Assembly (NCBI GenBank): GCA_963664625.1
Contig: OY761541.1
Location: 3,472,001-3,536,000 of the forward strand
Direction: 5' to 3'
Length of the DNA stretch: 64,000 nt
From: CBDCFV01 sp963664625
GTDB lineage: Bacteria > Chloroflexota > Dehalococcoidia > Lucifugimonadales > UBA3495
Shown here: piece after piece, positions 52,780-62,330 of the stretch
Layout of the letters: every line of letters starts with the position of its first letter
Numbering within the stretch: the first letter of the stretch is position 1
Notes under the pieces: model-generated
Databases searched by the model: none
The model's input: the letters and a program-made list of their open reading frames with translations, nothing else
Told to the model about the DNA's origin: nothing
Position numbers and translations under genes: made by a program

Positions 52780-52813
52780 GCCATCACAAGCTTGCAATAT
52801 TCAGGAGGTCAAC

Positions 52814-53719
52814 ATGCCTATCGAACAGAACGCACCGGAAATGGACGACATCGTATCGGCCGGTCAAGCCATAGAGCAGTTGGGAAGCGGGTACGGTGGA
52901 GCCCAGGGTCCCGCTGAAGGACCACTGTGGTGGAAGGAAGGCGGGTACCTGCTGTTCAGCGACATTCACAACGACCGGCGGATGAAGTGGGCTCCGGGTG
53001 GGGGCGTCAGCCTGTCTCAGGAGCCAAACAACAGGGCCAACGGATTGACCCGCGACCTTCAAGGGCGGCTGATCGCTTGCGAGCACGACAGCCGGCGGGT
53101 AACCCGGCAGGAGCCTGACGGGAGCATCACGGTGGTGGCCAACAGCTACCAGGGACGCCGCTTGAACCGGCCCAACGACGTGGTGGTCAAGTCGGACGGG
53201 TGCATTTACTTTACCGACCCGTGGACGAGCCCGTTGCCCGCAGAGCAGTGGGACTTGAGCTTCTCCGGCGTCTATCGCGTCACCCCGGATTTGGGCACGT
53301 TGACCCTGCTCATAGGGGACTTCGTAGTTCCCAACGGGCTGGCGTTTTCGCCAGACGAAAGTGTCCTGTACGTCAACGACTCGCGGCGTGGGCACATCCG
53401 GGCTTTCGACGTTCAACCTAACGGTACGCTGGCCTTGGCCACAGACCGGGTCTTTGCCACGCTGACCGGCGAAAGACCCGGAGTTCCCGACGGGATGAAG
53501 GTGGATGTCGACGGCAACGTCTATTGTGGAGGCTCCGGCGGAGTATGGGTCTTGGACCCCAGCGGCAAGCACTTGGGCACCATCGTCCATGGAGAGGAAG
53601 CATCCACCAACCTTGCCTTCGGCGGAGACGACTGGAAGACCATGTATATCACCACCCGGAACACACTGGTCAGCGTTGAACTCAAAAAGGCGGGTATTCC
53701 AGTGCCGGTAGGGACGTAA
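52814..53719 (+). CDS. SMP-30/gluconolactonase family protein
   Basis: A 301-residue six-bladed beta-propeller lactonase. Metal-site residues fit: Glu in GPAEGPLWW, Asn in LNRPNDVVV, Asn in VPNGLAFSPDES and Asp in GVPDGMKVDVDGN, the set that holds calcium or zinc in SMP-30. It should open a sugar or other lactone. The start follows AGGAGGT (52803-52809). It diverges from the flavin monooxygenase and converges on the HPPD-like VOC gene, so the three form parts of one region of catabolic genes. Confidence 0.9.
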   Translation: MPIEQNAPEMDDIVSAGQAIEQLGSGYGGAQGPAEGPLWWKEGGYLLFSDIHNDRRMKWAPGGGVSLSQEPNNRANGLTRDLQGRLIACEHDSRRVTRQEPDGSITVVANSYQGRRLNRPNDVVVKSDGCIYFTDPWTSPLPAEQWDLSFSGVYRVTPDLGTLTLLIGDFVVPNGLAFSPDESVLYVNDSRRGHIRAFDVQPNGTLALATDRVFATLTGERPGVPDGMKVDVDGNVYCGGSGGVWVLDPSGKHLGTIVHGEEASTNLAFGGDDWKTMYITTRNTLVSVELKKAGIPVPVGT

Positions 53720-53759
53720 CCGGCGTAGTTCTTCGAATATGGGTCGTCTGCGAAAGGGT

Positions 53760-54710
53760 TTACGGCTCCGGCAGTTCTTCCCGCTCGACCAAGTGCACCA
53801 GCCACCCGCCCAAGCTGGCCGGGTGGATGAAGCCTATCTGGGCCCGCCTGCTGCCGGGCCGTCCCACGGTGTCGATTACTGTGTGCCCCGAATCTTTTAA
53901 GGACGCCAGCAGGCCGTTGATGTCGCGCACTTTGAACGCCACGTGATGCAGGCCGGGACCGCGGGCGTCGATGAACCGGCTTATCACGCTGCGGTCCTGG
54001 CTGGTGCTGCCGGGCCGACCCCGTTCCACCTCGCTGCCGGTGTTTACGCCGATGTCCTGGAGCACCTCCAGGTCGCAGTCGCCGATGGTTACGAAAGCGA
54101 CTCGCAGTCCCCCAACCAGTTGTGGTTGACCTGCCCTGTGCGTCACTCCGTACTTGTCCGACGTAAAGCTTTCGAACGTCTGCATGATTTCGGCGTCGGT
54201 CTGAGTGCTTTCCACGGGCCAGCCAAACCTGTTGGAGAACACGTCCAATACTTTGACGTTGTTCTCGCTGGCGACGCCGATGTGGTCTATTCGCTGAACC
54301 ATGTCGGATGCTGTGGCTGGCAAAGGTAAGGGTTCGGACAAGTACGTTACGACGCCGAGGGTAGTCTTCGGATCCAACAACATCCTCCGTGTCCCCGCCA
54401 GACCCTGCTCCGGTTGGGTGGGCAGCGCCGCCACTCCCCTTGCTTCCGCTTCCGCAGCAGCGACTTCCAAATTCGGGACCGATACAGCAACGTGGTGGAC
54501 GCCGGTCTTTTCGGCCCCGCCGACGAATTCGTCGCCCAATTCGAACAGGGCCACCGCGGTCTTCCCAACAGGGAACACCGGTGCCCGCCGGCCGGTTTCG
54601 CCGACGGTGCATTCGGTCTTCCGCAACCGGAAGTGGGTTTCTAGCGTGGAGGCGACCGAGTCCACATCCCGCACCACGACGCTGAGGTATGCCAAACCAT
54701 TCCCGATCAT
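53760..54710 (-). CDS. Two-domain VOC protein, HPPD-like
   Basis: A 316-residue protein with two VOC modules arranged as in 4-hydroxyphenylpyruvate dioxygenase. The C-terminal module retains a complete His-His-Glu set: RIDHIGVASEN, GLHHVAFKVRD and WLVHLVERE. The N-terminal module lacks it and is structural. The iron-binding side and length fit the HPPD / hydroxymandelate synthase group, though the substrate may be different. It starts at MIGNGLAYLSVVV after a GGAGC site, 26 bp after the FAD/Fe-S oxidoreductase stop, so it is probably co-transcribed with that gene. Confidence 0.8.
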   Translation of the reverse strand: MIGNGLAYLSVVVRDVDSVASTLETHFRLRKTECTVGETGRRAPVFPVGKTAVALFELGDEFVGGAEKTGVHHVAVSVPNLEVAAAEAEARGVAALPTQPEQGLAGTRRMLLDPKTTLGVVTYLSEPLPLPATASDMVQRIDHIGVASENNVKVLDVFSNRFGWPVESTQTDAEIMQTFESFTSDKYGVTHRAGQPQLVGGLRVAFVTIGDCDLEVLQDIGVNTGSEVERGRPGSTSQDRSVISRFIDARGPGLHHVAFKVRDINGLLASLKDSGHTVIDTVGRPGSRRAQIGFIHPASLGGWLVHLVEREELPEP

Positions 54711-54736
54711 AAAACGTTGCTCCGGCTTTGGTCCCG

Positions 54737-57658
54737 TCACTCCAAACTGTCCCGCAGCACCTGCACCAGGTGCCGGGCCGGGCGTCCGGTGCCGTCCTGT
54801 ATCTGCTGCCGGCACGACATGCCCATGACGGCGATTTGCCACTCCTCGTCCTTGGCGTTCACTGCCGGGAAGAGGGCTTGGCTCCCGATGGTCATGGAAA
54901 TGTCGTAGTGCTCCTTTTCGAAGCCAAAGGAGCCGGCCATGCCGCAGCATCCCGCGTTGACCAGTTCCACCTCGTTACCCGTCGGCAGCCTCAGCGCGGC
55001 TAGAGAGCTCGCGGTGCCCGTCAATGCCTTCTGGTGACAGTGGCCGTGGAACAGCACCTTCTGCGGCTCGTTTTTGAATTGGAGCTTCAACTGTCCCTCG
55101 TTGTGGAGCTTGACCAAGAACTCGTCGATGAGGTAGCTGTTGGCTGCTAGTGTGCGTGATTTTTCGTCCTTGAGCAGTTCGGGGTACTCGTCCCGGAAGG
55201 TCAACAAGCAACTGGGTTCGCACCCGATGATGGGTATGCCTTGCTCGGCGTAGGCGTAGAGGGCGTCAACGTTAGCCCGCGCGTTGGCCAGAACGTCGTT
55301 CATCATGCCCTTGGAAAGCATCGGGCGCCCGCAGCACCCGGCGTTGGCCAGCGTCACCCGCAGCCCGGCGGCCTCCAGCAACTCCACGGCGGCCTTGCCC
55401 ACTTCGGGGAAGTTGTAGTTCATGGACGTGTCGTTGAACAACACCACCGACCGGACTTGTTGTAAGGCTTCTCTGGCTTGGCCGCGGCCTCGACGTTCAC
55501 GGGCATCAAACCACTTGGCCAGCGTCTCCCGGGCAAAGTGGGGCAATGGCCGGTTAGGGTGCAGGCCCAACAGGGCGCTGCTCAGGGCTTTGCTCAAGGG
55601 GTTGTGCACCATCCAGTTGGAGACGGGCGCGAAACGGCTGCCCCACCGGTTCATCCGCTCGATGTTCCCGAATATGGAACTGCGAAGGTCCCGCCGGTTG
55701 GTCTTGTAGTAGTGGTCAAGGTACTCGTACTTCAGTTTGGCCATGTCCACGCCGGAGTCGCACTCCGCCTTACAGCCCTTGCATTCCAAGCACAGGTCCA
55801 GAGCCTCGTACAGGCGTCGGCCGGTCATGGTGCCTTCAGGCAGACGCCCCGACATGGCGGCCCGCAACAGGTTGGCCCGGCCCCGCGTTGAATGCTCTTC
55901 GTCGCGGGTGGCGATGAATGACGGGCACATGGTCCCGTCCAGCTTTCGGCACGCTCCCATGCCATTGCACATTTCCACGGCGCCGGCCCAATCGGTATCG
56001 ATGGTGAAGTCCAGGGTGGTCGGGATGGACGTAGCGTTGTAGGTAGTCCCGTAGCGCAGGTTCTCCGTCATGGGCGGGCAATTGATGATTTTCCCGGGGT
56101 TCATTATCCCTTCCGGGTCGAACGTATTCTTCAAATCCCCGAAGGCTTCGTACACCTGTGGACCGAACATCTTTTCGGTCCATACCCCGCGCACGATGCC
56201 GTCCCCGTGCTCGCCGCTCAGCGAACCGCCGAACTCCTTGACAAGGTCGCTGATTTCGTCAGCGATGGACACCATCCTGGCAACGCCCTCGGCGTCCTTC
56301 AAGCTGACCAGCGGGCGTATGTGCAAACAGCCGACGCTGGCATGGCCGTAGTAGGCGGCCTCGGTGTTGTGGTTCCTTACGATCTCATCGAATCGCCGCA
56401 CGAACGGCCCCAGCTTTTCCGGGTCAACGGCGGTATCCTCTACGAACGGCAGGGGCTTGGCGTCACCGTGGATGCTCATCAAAAGTCCGAGTCCCGCCTT
56501 GCGGATGTTCCAGACGCTGTTCTGGCCCGCCCGGTCCAGCAGGTTGACGCAGGCATAGGCCAGCCGTTTCGATTCCATGTCCTGCTTGAGCGCTTCCAGC
56601 TTGGCGGCAAGCTCAGCCTCCGACTCGCCGTAGAACTCAACGGCCAACAACGCGCCGGGGTCGCCCTCTATGAACGACATGCCGCCCGAGTGCCCAAGCG
56701 ACTCCCTGGAGCGGTCCAGCAGGATCTTGTCCATGACTTCAATGGACGATGGCCCGTGTTTGAGTATCTCGGCTATTGCTTCGCTGGACTGGACGATGTC
56801 GACGTGGTGCAGGACTGACAGGGCAGTCATGGTAGGCCTTGGCACCAGGTTTAACTTTGCCTCGGTCACAACGCACAGGGTGCCTTCCGACCCGACCACC
56901 ATCCTGGTCATGTTGAACGGGTCGTCGACAAGAAACTCGTCCAGGTTGTACCCGCTCACCCGTCTCATGATGTCCGGGTATGTGGCCCGTATCTCCGCCA
57001 TGTTCTCCTGGGCTATTCGGCGGACGCCTCTATAGATGTCCGACTCCAGGCCCCGGCCGCTCAGCTTGGCTTCCAGTTCGTGGGGTTGCAGCGGACGGAA
57101 GTAAGTCTGGCTCCCGTCGGCCAGCACCACGTCCAGCTCTTTTACGTGGTCCAGTGTCTTGCCGTAGATTACCGAGTGGGCCCCGCAGGTATTGTTCCCA
57201 ATACCCCCGCCGACGCAGGCGCGGTTGGAAGTCGTTGGGTCGGGGGCGTACTGCAAGCCATAGGGTGCCAGTTGACGGTTGAGCTGGTCCAGAATGATTC
57301 CCGGTTGCACCCGCACCCAGCTTTCTTCGGCGTTTACCTCCAGCACCTGGTTCATATATTTGCTGAAGTCCATCACAATGGCATGGTTCACCGTCTGCCC
57401 GGCCAGACTGGTGCCCCCCGCCCTGGGCAACACCGGCACGTTGCTCTCGCGGGCCACTTCCATCACGGCCAGGACGTCGTCCGCCGTTCGGGGTATAACC
57501 ACGCCCACCGGCTCCATCTGGTAAATGCTGGCATCGGTGCTGTACAACACCCTGGAAAAGGCGTCGAACCGGACCTCTCCGGACACCCGTTGCCGTAGTG
57601 CTTGGGCCAGTTCTTCCCGCTCCCTGCCCCGGACTCGTTCCGCCGTTGTAGTAGCCAT
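54737..57658 (-). CDS. FAD-linked oxidoreductase fused to Fe-S/CCG domain (D-lactate/glycolate dehydrogenase type)
   Basis: A 973-residue fusion. The N-terminal half is a FAD-binding type 4 oxidase (VLPRAGGTSLAGQTVN, GIGNNTCGAHSVIYGKT) with its oxidase C-domain ending DPEGIMNPGKII. The middle carries two Fe-S motifs, CNGMGACRK...MCPS and CLECKGCKAEC, as in GlpC. The C-terminal part has two CCG motifs (NAGCCGRPML and NAGCCGMAGSFGFE). It should oxidise a 2-hydroxyacid and pass electrons through the Fe-S centres to the respiratory chain. It heads the minus-strand pair with the HPPD-like gene. Confidence 0.9.
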   Translation of the reverse strand: MATTTAERVRGREREELAQALRQRVSGEVRFDAFSRVLYSTDASIYQMEPVGVVIPRTADDVLAVMEVARESNVPVLPRAGGTSLAGQTVNHAIVMDFSKYMNQVLEVNAEESWVRVQPGIILDQLNRQLAPYGLQYAPDPTTSNRACVGGGIGNNTCGAHSVIYGKTLDHVKELDVVLADGSQTYFRPLQPHELEAKLSGRGLESDIYRGVRRIAQENMAEIRATYPDIMRRVSGYNLDEFLVDDPFNMTRMVVGSEGTLCVVTEAKLNLVPRPTMTALSVLHHVDIVQSSEAIAEILKHGPSSIEVMDKILLDRSRESLGHSGGMSFIEGDPGALLAVEFYGESEAELAAKLEALKQDMESKRLAYACVNLLDRAGQNSVWNIRKAGLGLLMSIHGDAKPLPFVEDTAVDPEKLGPFVRRFDEIVRNHNTEAAYYGHASVGCLHIRPLVSLKDAEGVARMVSIADEISDLVKEFGGSLSGEHGDGIVRGVWTEKMFGPQVYEAFGDLKNTFDPEGIMNPGKIINCPPMTENLRYGTTYNATSIPTTLDFTIDTDWAGAVEMCNGMGACRKLDGTMCPSFIATRDEEHSTRGRANLLRAAMSGRLPEGTMTGRRLYEALDLCLECKGCKAECDSGVDMAKLKYEYLDHYYKTNRRDLRSSIFGNIERMNRWGSRFAPVSNWMVHNPLSKALSSALLGLHPNRPLPHFARETLAKWFDARERRGRGQAREALQQVRSVVLFNDTSMNYNFPEVGKAAVELLEAAGLRVTLANAGCCGRPMLSKGMMNDVLANARANVDALYAYAEQGIPIIGCEPSCLLTFRDEYPELLKDEKSRTLAANSYLIDEFLVKLHNEGQLKLQFKNEPQKVLFHGHCHQKALTGTASSLAALRLPTGNEVELVNAGCCGMAGSFGFEKEHYDISMTIGSQALFPAVNAKDEEWQIAVMGMSCRQQIQDGTGRPARHLVQVLRDSLE

Positions 57659-57936
57659 ATCGTCTTCCCTCGACTGGTAACCGTTGTGGGTCAGCTTAAC
57701 CTAAACCGGAATGGCCTTCAACCAGATTTCGGACGTGTGTCGCCCGTTACAGTTGGCAGGCACTGGAATCTCTGCCTGCACCTCTCAACCTACTGACATT
57801 CGCTGCTTTCCAACTCCTGAAACACTGACTTATTATAGTTACAGCCTTACATGGCGCAGTCGCGGGCATAGTCCCGGACCGGGCTTTGCAATCGGGGGCA
57901 AAAGCGGCACACAATTTTGAACATGAAGGAGTTTCG

Positions 57937-58317
57937 ATGGGAGCTACTTACGTAACGGTCACCATCCGTAACCCGGCAGAACCGGACAGGACGTGGGAAG
58001 GGCTCTTCTTGGTAGATACGGGTGCGACGGATTGTCTGGTACCCCGGAAGCATCTCGAATCAATAGGCCTGGCACCCAAGAGCCAAAGAATATACGGCCT
58101 TGCGGACGGTAACGAAATCAAGTTGGATATCACAACCGGCGACATTGAATTCATGGGAGAAGTCGTCGGCGGGACAATCGTAATGGGAGAGGCAAATGCT
58201 GAGCCGCTACTTGGAGTAACTGCCCTGGAATCAGTCGGCATTGACGTTGACCCTCACAATCAGACCTTAAAGAGACTTCCGTCGGTGCGTCTCAGAGGAT
58301 TTCGTCCGACGTTGTGA
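57937..58317 (+). CDS. Retropepsin-like (clan AA) aspartic protease domain protein
   Basis: A 126-residue single-domain protein with the aspartic protease signature LFLVDTGATDCLVP and a conserved hydrophobic LLGVTALESVGIDVDP segment near the end, as in retropepsin-like and DUF1758-type families. One chain carries one Asp-Thr-Gly motif, so an active enzyme would be a homodimer. No signal peptide is present. It starts at MGATYVTVT after an AAGGAG site. The function in bacteria is poorly known. Confidence 0.78.
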   Translation: MGATYVTVTIRNPAEPDRTWEGLFLVDTGATDCLVPRKHLESIGLAPKSQRIYGLADGNEIKLDITTGDIEFMGEVVGGTIVMGEANAEPLLGVTALESVGIDVDPHNQTLKRLPSVRLRGFRPTL

Positions 58318-58347
58318 AGTAACGGAAGTCCGTCTGACAGTTTACTG

Positions 58348-58740
58348 ATGCCGTTTCTTGAATGCGAACCTCAGGTTTCGATTGTCGTCCCCACTTACAA
58401 CGAACAGGCAAACGTCCGCCCCCTTTATGACGCGATTCACTTGCCTCTCGCACGCCAGTGGCGTTGGGAATTAGTCTTCGTCGACGACAATAGCCCCGAC
58501 GGCACTGCCGAAGCAGTCCGGCGCCTGCCGACTCACGGCTTTCCTGTAAAGCTCTTGGAAAGACCGGCCAAGCTGGGCTTGGGAAGCACGGTGGTTGAAG
58601 GGTTTCAGGTGGCGCAGGGAGACTTCTGGGTGATGATGGACGGTGATCTTCCCACCGTCCCGAGGACTTGCCGGGGATGCTGTACGCTTTCGACCACGCC
58701 GATATGATGACATTCCTAACGCTTTGCTGGCGACTGTAGC
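58348..58740 (+). pseudogene. Truncated, frameshifted glycosyltransferase family 2
   Basis: The first 100 residues are a clear GT2 start: SIVVPTYNEQANVRPLY, LVFVDDNSPDGTAEAVR and FWVMMDGDL with the metal-binding DGD. The frame is then lost between 58648 and 58660; in another frame PEDLPGMLYAFDHADMM continues the expected sequence before a stop at 58740. The rest of the enzyme (dolichol-phosphate mannose synthase type) is missing. It is a decayed remnant. Confidence 0.75.
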
Positions 58741-58919
58741 GAAACAGGCGAAAAGACTGTCATCCATCGGTTGACCGGCATTCATCGAGCGGGTTTACAC
58801 TTTAACCAGGGGTTTGACCCTCCGGTCGGCTGGCATGGTTCAGTTCGGTTGCCGGTGCCAATGGACCGGAATATCCATAATTAAAAGCGTGTTCAATACG
58901 TCAGGAGAAATGTATCACT

Positions 58920-59696
58920 ATGCCGGAAGTCACCTCTCACGCCCCAGGAACTCCATCATGGCCCGAACTGGGCACCACGGACGCCGCAGCGGCAATGACA
59001 TTCTATAACGCCATCTTCGGCTGGCAGGACGACCCTCAGCTCATGGGAGAAAACTGGTTTTACCACTTGCAGAAACTCAACGGCTTGGAAGCCGCCGCTA
59101 TCTACGAGCAGGGCGAAGAGGAACGGAGCCGGCGTGTACCGCCCCACTGGAACACCTACTTCACTGTCGAGGACGTTGATGCGGTAGTTGAGAAGACCGT
59201 ACAAGCCGGAGGATCGTTGGTGCACGGTCCGATGGACGTCTTCGATGCAGGAAGGATGGCCGTGCTCCAGGACCCCCAGGGCGCGATGTTCCTCGTGTGG
59301 AAGCCAAAGCAACACATAGGTTGCAGAGTGAAACAGGAAGCCGGAGCCATGACCTGGAACGAGTTAGTGACATCCGACTCCACCGCCGCCATTGAGTTCT
59401 ACAACAGTGTTTTGGGAACGGAGCGCGGCATCACCATGGGGCCGATGGACTACACTCTGCTCCGCGCCGGAGGCACCGAGGTAGCGGGTGTGTTACAGAT
59501 TACTGAAGACATGGGCCCGATTCCTCCCCACTGGGCGGTGTATTTCGGCGTTGACGACGTGGACCAGACCGTATCCAAGGCCCAGTCGTTGGGGGCCGAC
59601 GTTTATGTCCCTCCCACCGATATACCGGAAATCGGCCGCTTCGCCTGTCTCGCGGACCCTCAGGGCGCGGATTTTAACGTTTTCAAGGCAGCTTGA
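58920..59696 (+). CDS. Two-module VOC protein
   Basis: A 258-residue protein with two glyoxalase-like modules of about 120 residues: PSWPELGTTDAAAAMTFYNAIFGW and MTWNELVTSDSTAAIEFYNSVLG begin each half. The pattern matches the CFP-30B / 27-kDa antigen-like VOC group of actinobacteria and relatives. The metal-ligand positions are not conserved in an obvious way, so it may bind rather than convert a ligand. The start follows an AGGAGA site. Confidence 0.82.
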   Translation: MPEVTSHAPGTPSWPELGTTDAAAAMTFYNAIFGWQDDPQLMGENWFYHLQKLNGLEAAAIYEQGEEERSRRVPPHWNTYFTVEDVDAVVEKTVQAGGSLVHGPMDVFDAGRMAVLQDPQGAMFLVWKPKQHIGCRVKQEAGAMTWNELVTSDSTAAIEFYNSVLGTERGITMGPMDYTLLRAGGTEVAGVLQITEDMGPIPPHWAVYFGVDDVDQTVSKAQSLGADVYVPPTDIPEIGRFACLADPQGADFNVFKAA

Positions 59697-59738
59697 CTTT
59701 TTTGAGGGAACAGGGTTCCCTTCATACCCGCTTCCCGC

Positions 59739-60122
59739 CTAAACAACCCCCAACCGATACCCGGCCCACACGGCGCCCAACCCCAAGCACACCTGTAACG
59801 CGACATTGGCGAAGGCTTGGGTCAGGGCGCCGTCCCGCATCAAGTTGAACGTATCAAAGCCGAATGCCGAGAAGGTCGTAAACCCGCCCAAAAACCCAAC
59901 GAACAGCAATGCTCGTGTATTGCTGGCTGGATTGAACCATCCGTGGGAGGCGGCCAGCCCGCCAAGCAACCCGATGATGAAGCATCCGGCTACGTTGACC
60001 GCCAGTACACCGTAGGGGAACCCGGTTGGAGACGCCAGCAGTTGTTGCAGTTCCCGGTTCACGATATACCTCAGGATTGAGCCGGCGAATCCGCCTGCGC
60101 CTACCAGCAGTAGTGTGGTCAT
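59739..60122 (-). CDS. crcB: Fluoride channel CrcB/Fluc
   Basis: A 127-residue membrane protein with four helices. Family landmarks are GAGGFAGSILRYIVNR, GVLAVNVAGCFIIGLLGG, and the FVGFLGGFTTFSAFGFDT stretch with the phenylalanines that line the fluoride path. It exports fluoride as an inverted dimer. No fluoride riboswitch is visible upstream; that region holds a CATTCCCGC repeat. The start follows GGGAGGA. Confidence 0.92.
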   Translation of the reverse strand: MTTLLLVGAGGFAGSILRYIVNRELQQLLASPTGFPYGVLAVNVAGCFIIGLLGGLAASHGWFNPASNTRALLFVGFLGGFTTFSAFGFDTFNLMRDGALTQAFANVALQVCLGLGAVWAGYRLGVV

Positions 60123-60161
60123 AGTATTATCCTCCCAAGGCTGTCGCGCTCCCCTTCCCCC

Positions 60162-60185
60162 GTCATTCCCGCGCAGGCGGGAATC
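60162..60185. repeat. 24-bp palindromic repeat, copy A
   Basis: GTCATTCCCGC...GGCGGGAATC, identical to the copy at 60298-60321. Both lie in the space between crcB and nudC. The element is of the same class as the one at 25422. Confidence 0.75.
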
Positions 60186-60297
60186 CGGGCCGGGGATAAA
60201 ATTTTATACGTTGCAGCGTGTCTGCCGCGGTGGACGAATCGAGTAATACGTACCACAATAGGCGCGATACTTTCAGTTAAATCCATCCCCCACCCTG

Positions 60298-60321
60298 GTC
60301 ATTCCCGCGCAGGCGGGAATC
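60298..60321. repeat. 24-bp palindromic repeat, copy B
   Basis: Exact second copy of 60162-60185, ending 24 bp before the nudC start. A degenerate third copy lies just before the channel gene at about 61367-61402. Confidence 0.75.
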
Positions 60322-60345
60322 TGGGGGCAGGCATCGGACGAGGAT

Positions 60346-61281
60346 ATGAACCAGAACATTGACATACCCCATGTGTACTCAGCCAACCCGCTTGACCGGG
60401 GCGAGCGGGAACGCCGCGACGAGGAATGGATCAAGCGGGCGGCCAAGGACCCGTCAAGCAAATTGCTGCCCATGAAGGACCTCAACGTGCCCATCGGCCC
60501 CGCTCCCGATCTGGGGCTTACGTGGCTCAATGCCCAAGAACTGGAGCGGATTGGCGTTGAAACGGAGCCCATATTGCTCGGCCTGCTGGACGGCGCAGCC
60601 CACTTCGTTGTCGATATATCCGGCAACGAACAGGCTGCGTCAGATCTTCAGGACGGGGGCCTGTTGACTTTCGAGGACGCGAGAGCTGCGACAGAGTACG
60701 TCAGCGGCCCCGACTCGGGCATCATCGCCCAAGCCCGCGCCCAGCTTAGTTGGCATAACCGCCACGGTTTCTGCTCGGTATGTGGCCATCCTACCTACAT
60801 CGCCAGGGGCGGACAGGTGCGCCGCTGCCCCCAGTGCAACACCGAGCACTATCCCCGCACCGACCCCGTTGTCATCACCGTGGTGCACGACCGGGACCGC
60901 TGTTTGCTGGGGCAGTCGCGCGGCCGCTTGGCGCAGATGAGGAGGTACTCCGCCCTGGCCGGTTTCATGGACCAAGGCGAGTCTATCGAAGAGGCAGTTG
61001 CGCGGGAAATCATGGAGGAAGCGGGAATCCAGGTTGGCGCCGTTCGCTACCACTCTTCCCAGCCTTGGCCCTTTCCGTCTTCCCTGATGATCGGATGCCA
61101 CGCTGATGCGGCAACTACCGAGATTGCAATGGACCGTGAAGAAATGGCGGACGTCCAGTGGTTTGACCGTCAAGAGGTGTTGCTGGCCTTGGAAGAAAAG
61201 AGCGACGTGTTGGCCATACCCGCCTCGATCGCCATCGCCTACCACCTCATCAAGGCTTGGGCCTTCGGCGAGGCGGGATAA
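60346..61281 (+). CDS. nudC: NAD+ diphosphatase / RNA-decapping Nudix hydrolase
   Basis: A 311-residue NudC protein. The zinc ribbon is CSVCG...CPQC; the Nudix box is GFMDQGESIEEAVAREIMEEAGI with the standard acidic residues; and the family-specific SQPWPFPSSLM follows. It splits NAD(H) into NMN(H) and AMP and in relatives removes NAD caps from RNA. The start overlaps the tail of the palindromic repeat region. The potassium channel gene follows 123 bp later. Confidence 0.94.
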   Translation: MNQNIDIPHVYSANPLDRGERERRDEEWIKRAAKDPSSKLLPMKDLNVPIGPAPDLGLTWLNAQELERIGVETEPILLGLLDGAAHFVVDISGNEQAASDLQDGGLLTFEDARAATEYVSGPDSGIIAQARAQLSWHNRHGFCSVCGHPTYIARGGQVRRCPQCNTEHYPRTDPVVITVVHDRDRCLLGQSRGRLAQMRRYSALAGFMDQGESIEEAVAREIMEEAGIQVGAVRYHSSQPWPFPSSLMIGCHADAATTEIAMDREEMADVQWFDRQEVLLALEEKSDVLAIPASIAIAYHLIKAWAFGEAG

Positions 61282-61404
61282 ACGGGGGCAGCCACAAGGG
61301 CGGCCCTACGTAGGGGCGTCCCTCGTGGGCGCCCATACGGTAGTGGGCGAGCATCGGCCCCCTACTACTCGTCACCCTCGCGTAGGCGGGGGTCTGGGGC
61401 AGGC

Positions 61405-62196
61405 GTGTTGAAGCAACGGGTCTATGAAATTGTCGAAGTAGCCCGGCCCGGAGACCGGGCCAGCCAAGCGTTCGACGTTTTCCTCATTTCGCTGATCACG
61501 CTGAATGTCTTCGCGCTCATACTTAGCACGGTGGACAACATCCACCAACTTGCGCCCGAGCTGTTCCATTGGTTCGAGGTTGTGTCCCTGGCCTTCTACG
61601 CAGTGGAATACCTTTTGCGGGTCTGGTCGTGCACGGCCGACACACGTTACGCCTCGCCGGTCAGTGGTAGATTGAGGTTCATTCTTTCCCCTATCTCGCT
61701 GGTTGACTTGCTGGTAATTCTGCCTCTTTTTATCGTCCCGCTTCTCCATGTGTACAACGTAGACCTTCGGTTTTTGAGGGCATTTCGTTTGGTGGCCCTT
61801 GCCTCCAGGCTCAGCCGCTATTCGATTGGTCTGAGGAATCTCGGCGCGGCAGTGGGAGCCAGGAAAAACGAACTGTTTACGGTGGTCGGCGTGTTGGCGG
61901 TACTGTTGGTGTTGGCATCGTCCCTGATGTTCTACGCTGAGAAAGACGCTCAACCGGATAAGTTCTCCAGCATACCCGCGACGATGTGGTGGAGCATAAT
62001 CACGCTCACCACCGTAGGATATGGCGATGTTGCCCCCGTCACTTCCTTCGGTCGTTTGATAGCGGGAGGCATCGCCATTCTGGGCATTGGCCTCTTTGCA
62101 TTGCCTGCGGGTATTCTTGGGTCCAGCTTTCTGCAGCAGATAGAAAGGCGGCGTGCCCCGGCCGTTTGTCCCCATTGCGGCCGCGAAATTCGATAG
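61405..62196 (+). CDS. Voltage-gated-type potassium channel
   Basis: A 263-residue six-helix ion channel. The S4-like helix carries spaced Arg residues (LRFLRAFRLVALASRLSR), and the pore has the selectivity filter TTVGYGD. A short C-terminal tail ends in CPHCGR, a possible zinc knuckle half. It lacks a large cytoplasmic RCK domain. The start is uncertain: GTG at 61405 or TTG at 61408 are possible, both inside a degenerate CATTCCCGC-type repeat, which leaves no clear ribosome site. Confidence 0.88.
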   Translation: MLKQRVYEIVEVARPGDRASQAFDVFLISLITLNVFALILSTVDNIHQLAPELFHWFEVVSLAFYAVEYLLRVWSCTADTRYASPVSGRLRFILSPISLVDLLVILPLFIVPLLHVYNVDLRFLRAFRLVALASRLSRYSIGLRNLGAAVGARKNELFTVVGVLAVLLVLASSLMFYAEKDAQPDKFSSIPATMWWSIITLTTVGYGDVAPVTSFGRLIAGGIAILGIGLFALPAGILGSSFLQQIERRRAPAVCPHCGREIR

Positions 62197-62330
62197 GCAA
62201 CTCTGCCGGGCGCCGTATACGTCCAGGTTTCAAAACACTGTCGCTCGGTCCGGAAGCTGTCCGGTTCGAGGCTGTTTCGGCGGTGTGATAGAATCTCGAT
62301 GAATGCCAACCGGTGTCAAGGAGTCGCGAT

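Noticed and set aside
60123..60345. Fluoride riboswitch upstream of crcB
   Set aside because: The conserved fluoride riboswitch core could not be found; only the palindromic repeats are present.
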